Source of the DNA: a virus
Virus record (IMG/VR): IMGVR_UViG_3300034073_002131
Location: 34,029 to 98,028 of that record
DNA: 64,000 bases
Strand: one strand, 5' to 3'
Shown here piece after piece: positions 44,718 to 49,845 of the stretch. Numbering within the stretch: position 1 is the stretch's first letter; every line of letters starts with the position of its first letter. The position numbers and the translations under genes are program-made. Under the pieces are notes generated by a model. The model had not been told where the DNA came from, ran no database searches, and saw only the letters and a program-made list of their open reading frames with translations.

Positions 44718-44742
44718 CAATAGGGGCGCAAGCCCCTATAAT
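44714..44742 (+). promoter_or_regulatory. Perfect consensus promoter with palindromic spacer
   Basis: TTGACA (44714-44719), spacer exactly 17, TATAAT (44737-44742). The spacer contains AGGGGC GC AAGCCCCT-like dyad symmetry (44722-44737), so the same DNA can act as a hairpin at the RNA level for the upstream gene and as a promoter for the next. Confidence 0.8.
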
Positions 44743-44765
44743 AGAATCTTTACTAGGGGGATGAG

Positions 44766-44960
44766 ATGGGCTTTTTAACGCGCAGGGAACGCTACGATTT
44801 GCTTTGTGCTGTAAAGCGTGGAGACAACCCTAAGATTCTGCAACGTGCGCTAACTGTTGAGGAGGAGGAATTTGTCAAGGAATTCGCTACCGAAGAGTTC
44901 GACAAGATTATGCAAGACCCCGAAATTGTGGCGGTAATGCAACGATTGCTCGATATATAG
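44766..44960 (+). CDS. Small acidic hypothetical protein
   Basis: 64 residues (MGFLTRRERYDLLCAVKRGD, then VEEEEFVKEFATEEFDKIMQ), helical and Glu-rich toward the C-terminus. AGGGGGATGAG lies directly upstream of the ATG, and the gene has its own consensus promoter. Family not recognised. Confidence 0.65.
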   Translation: MGFLTRRERYDLLCAVKRGDNPKILQRALTVEEEEFVKEFATEEFDKIMQDPEIVAVMQRLLDI

Positions 44961-44967
44961 GCCTGGT

Positions 44968-44993
44968 AGCGTGTTGTATTTTTACAACACGCT
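44968..44993. terminator. Hairpin at the end of the 44766 gene
   Basis: AGCGTGTTGT (44968-44977) pairs perfectly with ACAACACGCT (44984-44993) around a T-rich 6-nt loop. No T-run follows on the plus strand, so termination may rely on the next palindrome as well. Confidence 0.5.
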
Positions 44994-44995
44994 GG

Positions 44996-45032
44996 CGCCA
45001 AAATTATATCATATAATTTTGGCGGGTGTCAA
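44996..45032 (-). promoter_or_regulatory. Palindromic leftward promoter module, copy B
   Basis: A 29-nt palindrome (44996-45024) with arms CGCCAAAATTATAT and ATATAATTTTGGCG contains a minus-strand TATAAT (45008-45003) exactly 18 nt from TTGACA (45032-45027). It would transcribe back into the upstream plus-strand gene. Five sister copies keep the 18-nt spacing. Confidence 0.7.
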
Positions 45033-45044
45033 GGGCTCTGGCAA

Positions 45045-45091
45045 AAATATTTTTCTATGGGCTTGGCTGGGTCGATTAAAAAATACAATCA
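45045..45091. repeat. Conserved upstream block, copy B
   Basis: ATTTTTCTATGGGC, 12 nt, CGATTAAAAAATACAATCA; lies between the leftward palindromic promoter and the rightward promoter at 45100. Confidence 0.65.
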
Positions 45092-45099
45092 ATAAAGGG

Positions 45100-45127
45100 T
45101 TGCACAACACTGGAAAGCCTGTATAAT
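45100..45127 (+). promoter_or_regulatory. Rightward promoter of the 45.2-45.7 kb cassette
   Basis: TTGCAC (45100-45105), spacer 16, TATAAT (45122-45127) preceded by TG. The first ATG at 45135 is too close to be translated, which places the start at 45159 or 45162. Confidence 0.75.
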
Positions 45128-45158
45128 TCTCTACATGAACACAACACCTGGGAACAAA

Positions 45159-45389
45159 ATGATGAACGATCCACAACAGATTATTGACCATGCAATGCAA
45201 TGTGGCGCGATTTGGGCTGGCATTGATAACCTTGCACTTCACAAGGATCGCAAAGCAGTTGCGGCATCGTTTCCACACTCACATGATGCGGAAGAATTCG
45301 TGTATCATGTATGGGATTGGTTGGACGATCACGGCTTCGAGGGTTTGCAAGTAACCCATGACGAAGAATTTGTTTTAATCTGGCTCTGA
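45159..45389 (+). CDS. Small hypothetical protein
   Basis: 76 residues starting MMNDPQQIIDHAMQCGAIWA; an upstream ATG at 45135 was rejected because it lies at the predicted transcription start. It is acidic and ends HGFEGLQVTHDEEFVLIWL. The pattern of a helix then two strands is typical of small phage accessory proteins; no family is recognised. Confidence 0.65.
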   Translation: MMNDPQQIIDHAMQCGAIWAGIDNLALHKDRKAVAASFPHSHDAEEFVYHVWDWLDDHGFEGLQVTHDEEFVLIWL

Positions 45390-45413
45390 AACTTAACCTT
45401 GAAAGGGTTTATC

Positions 45414-45746
45414 ATGCGCAACAAATTTGATTTTGTTTATCGTCGTAACCTTCTGGCCGACCTTGAAGGCGAAGGTGGTTCGCTTGTGTATGATGTTGAT
45501 GAAGGCATCACGGTTGCCGTTCGGCCGAGCGTACCCGAATCGTGGGCGCGTAATTCCGTGAATTGGGTAAAAATTGCGGTTGCCTACTGTTCAGACATTG
45601 ATACCTATGACCCGCTCAAAGGCGAGATTCTGGCAATGGAACGGGCTTTTCAGGGTGAGACGGTTTCGTTTCCCCGTATGCCCGGTGAAACCACGCTGGA
45701 AGTTGCACTGAACTTTTTGCGGTTTGTCAAGGGTGACGTAAACTAA
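45414..45746 (+). CDS. Hypothetical protein, 110 residues
   Basis: Begins at ATG 45414, preceded by GAAAGG at suitable distance. It has RRNLLADLEGEGGSLVYDVD near the start and ETTLEVALNFLRFVKGD near the end. It is in the same cassette as the preceding gene (25-nt gap). No recognised domain. Confidence 0.65.
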   Translation: MRNKFDFVYRRNLLADLEGEGGSLVYDVDEGITVAVRPSVPESWARNSVNWVKIAVAYCSDIDTYDPLKGEILAMERAFQGETVSFPRMPGETTLEVALNFLRFVKGDVN

Positions 45747-45753
45747 GGTAAAC

Positions 45754-45783
45754 CCCAGGTGTTGCCTTTTAGCAACACCTGGG
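45754..45783. terminator. Twelve-bp hairpin after the 45414 gene
   Basis: CCCAGGTGTTGC (45754-45765) pairs with GCAACACCTGGG (45772-45783) around CTTTTA. No T-run follows; the palindromic module follows immediately. Confidence 0.5.
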
Positions 45784-45818
45784 CGCCAATTTTATCATAT
45801 AAAATTGGCGGGTGTCAA
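45784..45818 (-). promoter_or_regulatory. Palindromic leftward promoter module, copy C
   Basis: CGCCAATTTTAT-CAT-ATAAAATTGGCG (45784-45810) contains a minus-strand TAAAAT (45794-45789), spacer 18, TTGACA (45818-45813). Confidence 0.7.
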
Positions 45819-45834
45819 GGGCTTGGGCAAAAAA

Positions 45835-45875
45835 TTTTTTCTATGGGCATGCGCGTGTGGATTAAAAAATACAAT
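45835..45875. repeat. Conserved upstream block, copy C
   Basis: TTTTTTCTATGGGC, 11 nt, GGATTAAAAAATACAAT. Same order relative to the rightward promoter as copies A, B and D. Confidence 0.65.
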
Positions 45876-45885
45876 GGGACTTGGC

Positions 45886-45914
45886 TTGCTGTAGGCTAAA
45901 TTTTCCTGTACTAT
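45886..45914 (+). promoter_or_regulatory. Rightward promoter of the SprT-HAD cassette
   Basis: TTGCTG (45886-45891), spacer 17, TACTAT (45909-45914). It overlaps an ATG at 45913, so translation must start further downstream. Confidence 0.6.
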
Positions 45915-45921
45915 GTTGTTT

Positions 45922-46263
45922 ATGAACTCAAACCCGCTCATGAAACCCTGGTACGATGCCTGCCAAATTTGGCCGGAATTGGAACTCTACAATCCGCCGA
46001 CCTTCAAAATCTCGGAACGGCTTACCCGTACCGCTGGCTTGTGTATTGTGGAGACTGGCGAGATTACCTTGTCCGGACCATACTTGCGCGAATACCGCAA
46101 TTATATGATGGGACAAATTCTCACCCATGAGACTGCGCATTATATCGACTACTGTTTAAACGGTTGGCACAAATATAAGCGTCATCATGGCAAGCAATGG
46201 CAGGAAATCATGTATAATCTAGGCTACAAACCCGAACCCTTTCACACAATGGAATTGAGATAA
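45922..46263 (+). CDS. SprT-like zinc metalloprotease, copy 1
   Basis: 113 residues from ATG 45922; the ATG at 45940 is an alternative. The motif QILTHETAHYIDYC (His69, Glu70, His73) is the HExxH zinc site, followed by a GKQWQEIMYNLGY segment as in SprT/Spartan-type proteins, which place further zinc ligands after the active helix. Phage SprT-like proteins are short versions; the substrate is unknown, possibly DNA-bound proteins. It overlaps the next gene as TAATG. Confidence 0.75.
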   Translation: MNSNPLMKPWYDACQIWPELELYNPPTFKISERLTRTAGLCIVETGEITLSGPYLREYRNYMMGQILTHETAHYIDYCLNGWHKYKRHHGKQWQEIMYNLGYKPEPFHTMELR

Positions 46264-46736
46264 TGGCAATCAAGCGAATCAGAATTTACGATATGGATGG
46301 CACAATTGTATGCTCCTTGCATCGTTACCGGACCATTATTGATGAGCGTGGCGAGCGTATCGACCTAGAATATTGGCGCGAGAATGAATACCGCGCGCTT
46401 GACGATTCCCTGCTACCGCTAGCAGAACAATATCGCGCAGACCTTGCCGATCCTGAATGCTATACCATCATTGCCACTGCGCGCGTACTAGGTGAACCAG
46501 ATATGCAATTTATTAGGGAGACACTAGGCGAACCCGATTATATCGTTTCCCGTAAATCGGGCGATACGCAATCGGGTCGAACTCTGAAAATCGGTGGGCT
46601 AGCAAAGTTTTTTAATCTTGTCAACTTCAAAACCGATGACGTTATCTTTTATGAAGATAACGCGGAATATCTGAAAGCCGTTTGTGACCGGTTTGATATC
46701 CGTGGAGTTTACATTCCAAGCCGTCAAGGGCACTAG
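46263..46736 (+). CDS. HAD-superfamily phosphatase-like protein
   Basis: 157 residues. RIRIYDMDGTIVCS (residues 5-18) holds the nucleophile Asp10 and acid/base Asp12 of HAD motif I, ECYTIIATARV carries motif II, and DDVIFYEDNAEYLKAV the late acidic motif. The size fits the phage HAD proteins thought to act as nucleotide or polynucleotide phosphatases. Its ATG overlaps the stop of the SprT-like gene, so the two are coupled. Confidence 0.8.
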   Translation: MAIKRIRIYDMDGTIVCSLHRYRTIIDERGERIDLEYWRENEYRALDDSLLPLAEQYRADLADPECYTIIATARVLGEPDMQFIRETLGEPDYIVSRKSGDTQSGRTLKIGGLAKFFNLVNFKTDDVIFYEDNAEYLKAVCDRFDIRGVYIPSRQGH

Positions 46737-46738
46737 AC

Positions 46739-46766
46739 AAACCGGGCAAATGCCCGGTTTTATTTT
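46739..46766 (+). terminator. Rho-independent terminator after the HAD gene
   Basis: AACCGGGCA (46739-46747) pairs with TGCCCGGTT (46751-46759), loop AAA, followed by TTATTTT. Confidence 0.8.
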
Positions 46767-46774
46767 GCCCACCA

Positions 46775-46796
46775 AGTTAGTAAGCACTTACTAACT
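46775..46796. repeat. Operator-like inverted repeat, copy 1
   Basis: AGTTAGTAAG and CTTACTAACT, 10-bp arms with CA between. The same sequence occurs at 48530-48551 and a variant at 49595-49616, each before a palindromic promoter module or repeat array. It resembles the dyad operators of TetR-type or small HTH regulators. Confidence 0.6.
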
Positions 46797-46805
46797 TGAC
46801 CTGGG

Positions 46806-46841
46806 CGCCAAATTTTATCATATAAAATTTGGGCGTGTCAA
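46806..46841 (-). promoter_or_regulatory. Palindromic leftward promoter module, copy E1
   Basis: CAAATTTTAT-CAT-ATAAAATTTG (46809-46831) contains a minus-strand TAAAAT (46817-46812), spacer 18, TTGACA (46841-46836). It is followed by the AATTGTAACAATGTGTAACT block. The 346-nt gap 46737-47083 has no gene; it holds this terminator, operator and promoter set. Confidence 0.7.
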
Positions 46842-46882
46842 GGACCAAATTGTAACAATGTGTAACTGTTGCTTTTTTACCA

Positions 46883-46920
46883 CGGGCACGATTTTATCAC
46901 TAAAATCGTGCCCGTGTCAA
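46883..46920 (-). promoter_or_regulatory. Palindromic leftward promoter module, copy E2
   Basis: CGGGCACGATTTTA-TCAC-TAAAATCGTGCCCG (46883-46914, 14-bp arms) contains a minus-strand TAAAAT (46896-46891), spacer 18, TTGACA (46920-46915). A second copy of the AATTGTAACAATRTGTAAC block follows, so this gap carries two tandem modules. Confidence 0.7.
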
Positions 46921-46998
46921 GGACCAAATTGTAACAATATGTAACAAGGCCTGGTCGTGTCGTTTTTTGTACACAAGGGTTTCCCCTACTAGAAAATT

Positions 46999-47027
46999 TT
47001 GCACGGGGCTGAATTGTGTGCTATTAT
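46999..47027 (+). promoter_or_regulatory. Rightward promoter of the exonuclease cassette
   Basis: TTGCAC (46999-47004), spacer 17, TATTAT (47022-47027). Confidence 0.7.
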
Positions 47028-47083
47028 CTGGGTGTGGCACTTGTCACGCGCGATTTCCGGCGCTTTCCGGTAAAGGGTAGAAA

Positions 47084-47782
47084 ATGGCTCGCAAACAATT
47101 CTTTTGTATAGTTGACACTGAAACCACAATCGAGGATACCGTAGCCGATTTTGGCGCGTTAATCTGCGACCGTGAAGGCAAGATTTTTACGCAATGCGCG
47201 GTTTTGGTTCGTGGTGAATATGGGGATAAAACCCTTTTTCACGATAAAGCAAAATCCGATATTTGGGGATATGCTGGCTTGCATAAGCGCGAACAGGATT
47301 ATATCGCAATGCTAGATTCTGGTTTGCGTATGCTTGCAAGCGTACAGGCGATTAATCGCTGGCTTGCCCTTGCGGTTGGTAAATATAATCCCATTCTCAC
47401 GGCATATAATCTAAACTTTGACGAGGGTAAATGTCGGAATACCGGAATTGACCTTCAATTATTTACCGATCGGTTTTGCTTGTGGCAAGCGGCGATAGGT
47501 AACGTCTGCGGAACCCGCAAATATCGTCAATTTTGCCTTGAAAATCACCTATTTAATCCGCCGACCGACAAGGGTAATATGTCATTTAAAACTACTGCGG
47601 AATCGGTTTGCGGATTTATTCAAGGCAAATTCAAAACGGAACCCCATACCGCCATCGAGGATGCGCGCGATTTTGAATTGCCGATATTAACCGGGATTGT
47701 CAAGCGTAAAGGTTGGCGCGATAATCTTAAAGCCCATACATGGTATGATTTTCAGGTAAAAAACCACTTCAAGGCGATTTAA
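47084..47782 (+). CDS. DnaQ-like 3'-5' exonuclease (DEDDh)
   Basis: The 232-residue protein has ExoI FCIVDTETT (Asp11, Glu13), ExoII LTAYNLNFDEGK (Asp113) and ExoIII PHTAIEDARDFELPIL (His188, Asp193), a full DEDDh set. It has no polymerase domain. As a free exonuclease it may proofread, degrade RNA/DNA ends or recycle host nucleic acid. First gene of a cassette of five overlapping or close genes. Confidence 0.85.
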   Translation: MARKQFFCIVDTETTIEDTVADFGALICDREGKIFTQCAVLVRGEYGDKTLFHDKAKSDIWGYAGLHKREQDYIAMLDSGLRMLASVQAINRWLALAVGKYNPILTAYNLNFDEGKCRNTGIDLQLFTDRFCLWQAAIGNVCGTRKYRQFCLENHLFNPPTDKGNMSFKTTAESVCGFIQGKFKTEPHTAIEDARDFELPILTGIVKRKGWRDNLKAHTWYDFQVKNHFKAI

Positions 47783-47783
47783 T

Positions 47784-48038
47784 ATGATGGATGCAATCGG
47801 TATTATTGGCTCGATTGCATTCGCAACCTGCGCAATTCCGCAGGTTGTAGAATGCTACCGTAAACGATCCGCTGAAGGTTTGTCGTGGATGTTTTTAATC
47901 TTGTGGGCTATTGGCGAAATATTTACCATTATTTATATCTGGCCTAAACAAGATTGGATTTTACTCGGTAATTATTTCTTTAATTCGCTTTGCCTTGCGG
48001 TTATGATTTTCTTTAAAATTGAGGATACTAGAAAATGA
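47784..48038 (+). CDS. PQ-loop repeat membrane protein (SWEET/SemiSWEET-like)
   Basis: 84 residues with three hydrophobic helices and the PQ motif FATCAIPQVVECYRKRSAEG followed by LSWMFLILW, the usual signature of PQ-loop half-transporters, which work as dimers. One three-helix bundle is the right size for a SemiSWEET. Unusual in a phage; the transported substrate is unknown. The ATG lies 1 nt after the exonuclease stop; a second ATG three bases on is an alternative. Confidence 0.75.
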   Translation: MMDAIGIIGSIAFATCAIPQVVECYRKRSAEGLSWMFLILWAIGEIFTIIYIWPKQDWILLGNYFFNSLCLAVMIFFKIEDTRK

Positions 48039-48382
48039 TTTTCCACAAATCAGATATTGAACTATTTCAGCGAATTGCGGAAACTGAAATTCGAATCCGC
48101 AAACCCGTTGTTTTGCAGGTTCAGAAAACCGTGAAACTAAATTCCGATTGGTGCATTGGCCTATGGGAAGATGAATGGGATTATCATTCTATTAAAATCT
48201 CACGCGCTGAAATTTGGAATCCCGTAGAATTATTCGCTACCATTATTCACGAATATGTCCATGCGTGGCAATCGGAAAATAACCTACCCGTAAACCATTC
48301 TCCTTCAGGTTATTTTCCACATTGGCGAAAATATTTTAGGCGATACTATGGCGTTAATATTGCAGGATTAAACCATGCGTAA
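48035..48382 (+). CDS. SprT-like zinc metalloprotease, copy 2
   Basis: 115 residues. FATIIHEYVHAWQSENN (His72, Glu73, His76) is an HExxH zinc site and HWRKYFRRYYGV follows. It is not closely similar to the copy at 45922 outside the active site. ATGA overlap with the PQ-loop gene. Function as for copy 1: a small metalloprotease of unknown target. Confidence 0.72.
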   Translation: MIFHKSDIELFQRIAETEIRIRKPVVLQVQKTVKLNSDWCIGLWEDEWDYHSIKISRAEIWNPVELFATIIHEYVHAWQSENNLPVNHSPSGYFPHWRKYFRRYYGVNIAGLNHA

Positions 48383-48491
48383 AATAATCGTTTGCGGGTT
48401 TTTGCTTGCCTTTTTAATTGCGGATAGGCGATACCCGGAATTAAAGATTGAAACTCAATATTTAATTCCGCATATTACGCTTGTGGTATAA
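48375..48491 (+). CDS. Small hydrophobic peptide, 38 residues
   Basis: MRKIIVCGFLLAFLIADRRY then PELKIETQYLIPHITLVV; the start lies inside the end of the SprT-like gene (8-nt overlap) and the stop is just before a terminator. The N-terminus looks like a signal or membrane segment. Possible but unproven gene. Confidence 0.45.
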   Translation: MRKIIVCGFLLAFLIADRRYPELKIETQYLIPHITLVV

Positions 48492-48493
48492 AT

Positions 48494-48520
48494 AAAAACC
48501 CCGAATAGGGGTTTTTATTT
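48494..48520 (+). terminator. Rho-independent terminator after the exonuclease cassette
   Basis: AAAAACCCC (48494-48502) pairs with GGGGTTTTT (48508-48516), loop GAATA, then ATTT. Confidence 0.8.
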
Positions 48521-48529
48521 ACCAGGCTA

Positions 48530-48551
48530 AGTTAGTAAGCACTTACTAACT
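48530..48551. repeat. Operator-like inverted repeat, copy 2
   Basis: Identical to the copy at 46775-46796 (AGTTAGTAAG ... CTTACTAACT). It lies between the terminator and the palindromic promoter module. Confidence 0.6.
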
Positions 48552-48566
48552 TGCTTTTGCTGGCGC

Positions 48567-48599
48567 CAAATTTTATCATATAAAATTTGCTCGTGTCAA
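48567..48599 (-). promoter_or_regulatory. Palindromic leftward promoter module, copy D
   Basis: CAAATTTTAT-CAT-ATAAAATTTG (48567-48589) contains a minus-strand TAAAAT (48575-48570), spacer 18, TTGACA (48599-48594). Confidence 0.7.
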
Positions 48600-48611
48600 G
48601 GGGGTTTTTGA

Positions 48612-48660
48612 AAAAAATTTTTCTATGGGCTTGCCCTAGTCGATTAAAAAATACAATCAC
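48612..48660. repeat. Conserved upstream block, copy D
   Basis: ATTTTTCTATGGGC, 12 nt, CGATTAAAAAATACAATCAC, as in copies A-C. Confidence 0.65.
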
Positions 48661-48667
48661 GCTACCA

Positions 48668-48696
48668 GGGCACGGGGCTGAATTTTCGTGTAGAAT
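48668..48696 (+). promoter_or_regulatory. Rightward promoter of HTH-like gene copy 2
   Basis: GGGCAC (48668-48673), spacer 17, TAGAAT (48691-48696). The -35 is poor, so activation through the conserved upstream block is plausible. Confidence 0.5.
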
Positions 48697-48746
48697 TCTT
48701 TTTGTGGCGAGTGCATGGGGCGCTTGCCCGAACTAGGGAAACTGTC

Positions 48747-49073
48747 ATGGCTGAAAAAACCGTGAACTACACTGCGGAACAAACCGCGAAACTTGTGGCC
48801 GACTATCAAGCCGGTGTAACCGTGGAATCAATTGCGGAAGGGTTGGGCAAATCAGTTCGAAGCATCGTGGCGAAACTGTCACGCGAGGGTGTTTACCAGA
48901 AAAAGGTTTATACCACAAAAACGGGCGAACCCGTTCAGAAAAAGGATATGACAGCCGACGCAATCGGTCGAATCTTGAACCTTTCGGAAAGCGATACCGA
49001 TTCGCTCACCAAAGCGAACAAGCGTGCTTTGAAAGCGATTTTCGAAGCGCTTGCAAACTCGAAACCCCTGTAA
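48747..49073 (+). CDS. Small HTH-like protein, family copy 2
   Basis: 108 residues from ATG 48747, preceded by AGGGA. AEKTVNYTAEQTAKLVADYQ, SVRSIVAKLSREGVYQKK and DSLTKANKRALKAIFEAL are almost identical to copy 1 at 44394; the two are the closest pair of the four. The basic linker between the domains is KTGEPVQKKD. Confidence 0.75.
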   Translation: MAEKTVNYTAEQTAKLVADYQAGVTVESIAEGLGKSVRSIVAKLSREGVYQKKVYTTKTGEPVQKKDMTADAIGRILNLSESDTDSLTKANKRALKAIFEALANSKPL

Positions 49074-49080
49074 ACTGAAA

Positions 49081-49106
49081 AAACCCTAGGCTTTAGCCTA
49101 GGGTTT
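49081..49106 (+). terminator. Terminator-like hairpin between 49073 and 49121 genes
   Basis: AAACCCTAGGCT (49081-49092) pairs perfectly with AGCCTAGGGTTT (49095-49106); the stem itself ends in T4. It may attenuate read-through into the next small gene. Confidence 0.6.
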
Positions 49107-49120
49107 TGAAGGGATAAATT

Positions 49121-49306
49121 ATGCTCAATCATTCTGTTATCGCTATAATGCGCGATGGTGAAGGCTTTGTATCCGTTGGGTATGGTACTGATCCAGAATC
49201 AGCACTGCAAGATTTGCAAGCAAATCTTGATGAAGAACTTTTAGACCATCGAATGATAACCTTTTACCGTTCGATGGACGTTAAAATTAAACTGTGCATA
49301 GAATAG
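49121..49306 (+). CDS. Small hypothetical protein
   Basis: 61 residues (MLNHSVIAIMRDGEGFVSVG, then SALQDLQANLDEELLDHRMI), alternating strands and one helix, preceded by AAGGGATAAATT. Likely a small soluble accessory protein. Confidence 0.6.
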   Translation: MLNHSVIAIMRDGEGFVSVGYGTDPESALQDLQANLDEELLDHRMITFYRSMDVKIKLCIE

Positions 49307-49324
49307 CCTAGCATAATTCGTGCC

Positions 49325-49348
49325 AGCCCCGAAAGGGGCTTTTTTTTT
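49325..49348 (+). terminator. Strong Rho-independent terminator
   Basis: AGCCCC-GAAA-GGGGCT (49325-49340) followed by T8. Confidence 0.85.
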
Positions 49349-49408
49349 GTGTCCAGACCCAGCCCGGCACGTTTTTTGCCTTAGCAAGAATCGTGCCAGG
49401 TCTGGGCG

Positions 49409-49441
49409 CCGATTTTATCATATAAAATCGGGTGGTGTCAA
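49409..49441 (-). promoter_or_regulatory. Palindromic leftward promoter module, copy F
   Basis: CCGATTTTAT-CAT-ATAAAATCGG (49409-49431) contains a minus-strand TAAAAT (49417-49412), spacer 18, TTGACA (49441-49436); followed by the AATTGTAACAATTTGTAAC block as in E1 and E2. No gene lies in 49307-49845. Confidence 0.7.
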
Positions 49442-49497
49442 GCGCAGAATTGTAACAATTTGTAACTGTTGCTTTTTTGTGTCAGGGTTTCCCCTAA

Positions 49498-49527
49498 TTG
49501 ACACCGGCCCGGCGCGTATGCTATACT
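49498..49527 (+). promoter_or_regulatory. Rightward promoter upstream of a Fur-box-like site
   Basis: TTGACA (49498-49503), spacer 18, TATACT (49522-49527). The predicted transcript would run through the Fur-like site, an operator repeat and the direct repeats toward the HTH-like gene at 49846. Confidence 0.6.
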
Positions 49528-49550
49528 AGAAGGTTCGGGGTTTTCTAAAT

Positions 49551-49569
49551 GCGAATGATTCTCATTTGC
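49551..49569. promoter_or_regulatory. Fur-box-like operator
   Basis: GCGAATGATTCTCATTTGC, a near-perfect dyad (GCGAATGA / TCATTTGC), matches 13 of 19 positions of the Escherichia coli Fur consensus GATAATGATAATCATTATC. It lies about 25 nt downstream of the -10 box at 49522-49527. Confidence 0.55.
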
Positions 49570-49594
49570 ACCAAGCAAGATTCGTGCCAGCCAT

Positions 49595-49616
49595 AGTTAG
49601 TGAGCGCTTACTAACC
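49595..49616. repeat. Operator-like inverted repeat, copy 3 (variant)
   Basis: AGTTAGTGAGC followed by GCTTACTAACC; differs at three positions from copies 1 and 2 but keeps the dyad. Confidence 0.5.
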
Positions 49617-49636
49617 TCCAGGGGGGGGGTTGCGCC

Positions 49637-49732
49637 AGTGCAAAACCTTGTCAAGTGCAAAATCTTGCGCGTGCGCCAGTGCAAAACCTTCAAGTGCAAA
49701 ATCTTGGGGTTGCCTGTGAGTGCTAAACCTTG
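49637..49732 (+). repeat. Five direct repeats abutting a promoter
   Basis: AGTGCAAAAYCTTG occurs at 49637, 49654, 49678, 49693 and, as AGTGCTAAACCTTG, at 49719. The last copy ends exactly at the -10 box TATAAT (49733). A run of nine G precedes the array. It looks like a multi-site activator or repressor array, or iterons. Confidence 0.75.
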
Positions 49733-49738
49733 TATAAT
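49710..49738 (+). promoter_or_regulatory. Promoter at the end of the direct repeat array
   Basis: TTGCCT (49710-49715), spacer 17, TATAAT (49733-49738), with repeat 5 filling the spacer. Confidence 0.65.
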
Positions 49739-49788
49739 ATTTATATTGAGTCAGTGATCAAGGCGTCCAAACCCTAAAAAATCCTGAC

Positions 49789-49817
49789 TTGATTCCCAAG
49801 CCTAATCCCTGTATAAT
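49789..49817 (+). promoter_or_regulatory. Promoter of HTH-like gene copy 3
   Basis: TTGATT (49789-49794), spacer 17, TATAAT (49812-49817) preceded by TG. Sequence from the -10 on (TGTATAATATTTATATTGA) repeats that at 49731-49749. Confidence 0.7.
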
Positions 49818-49845
49818 ATTTATATTGATTGATTGGAGAACCCAA

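Larger units (their letters stand above)
44000..49310. other. Compositionally distinct accessory block
   Basis: This plus-strand block has visibly higher GC, frequent GCG/CGC and TTG/GCG codons, and few CTAG tetramers, while the flanking structural genes are AT-rich with very frequent CTAG and CTA/GTA codons. It also carries the repeated intergenic modules. A separate origin from the rest of the genome is likely, judged by eye rather than computed. Confidence 0.55.

Noticed and set aside
44453-44731. A 92-codon minus-strand frame opposite HTH-like copy 1
   Set aside because: The plus-strand frame is clearly coding, with three paral­ogues; the minus frame is its shadow.
49637-49732. CRISPR array
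   Set aside because: The five 14-bp repeats have very short, uneven spacers and no cas genes; they fit regulatory direct repeats or iterons.
49320-49757. Two plus-strand frames of 63-69 codons in the repeat and promoter region
   Set aside because: They start without ribosome sites, cross a terminator, the palindromic promoter and the direct repeats, and their translations are unlike any neighbouring protein.
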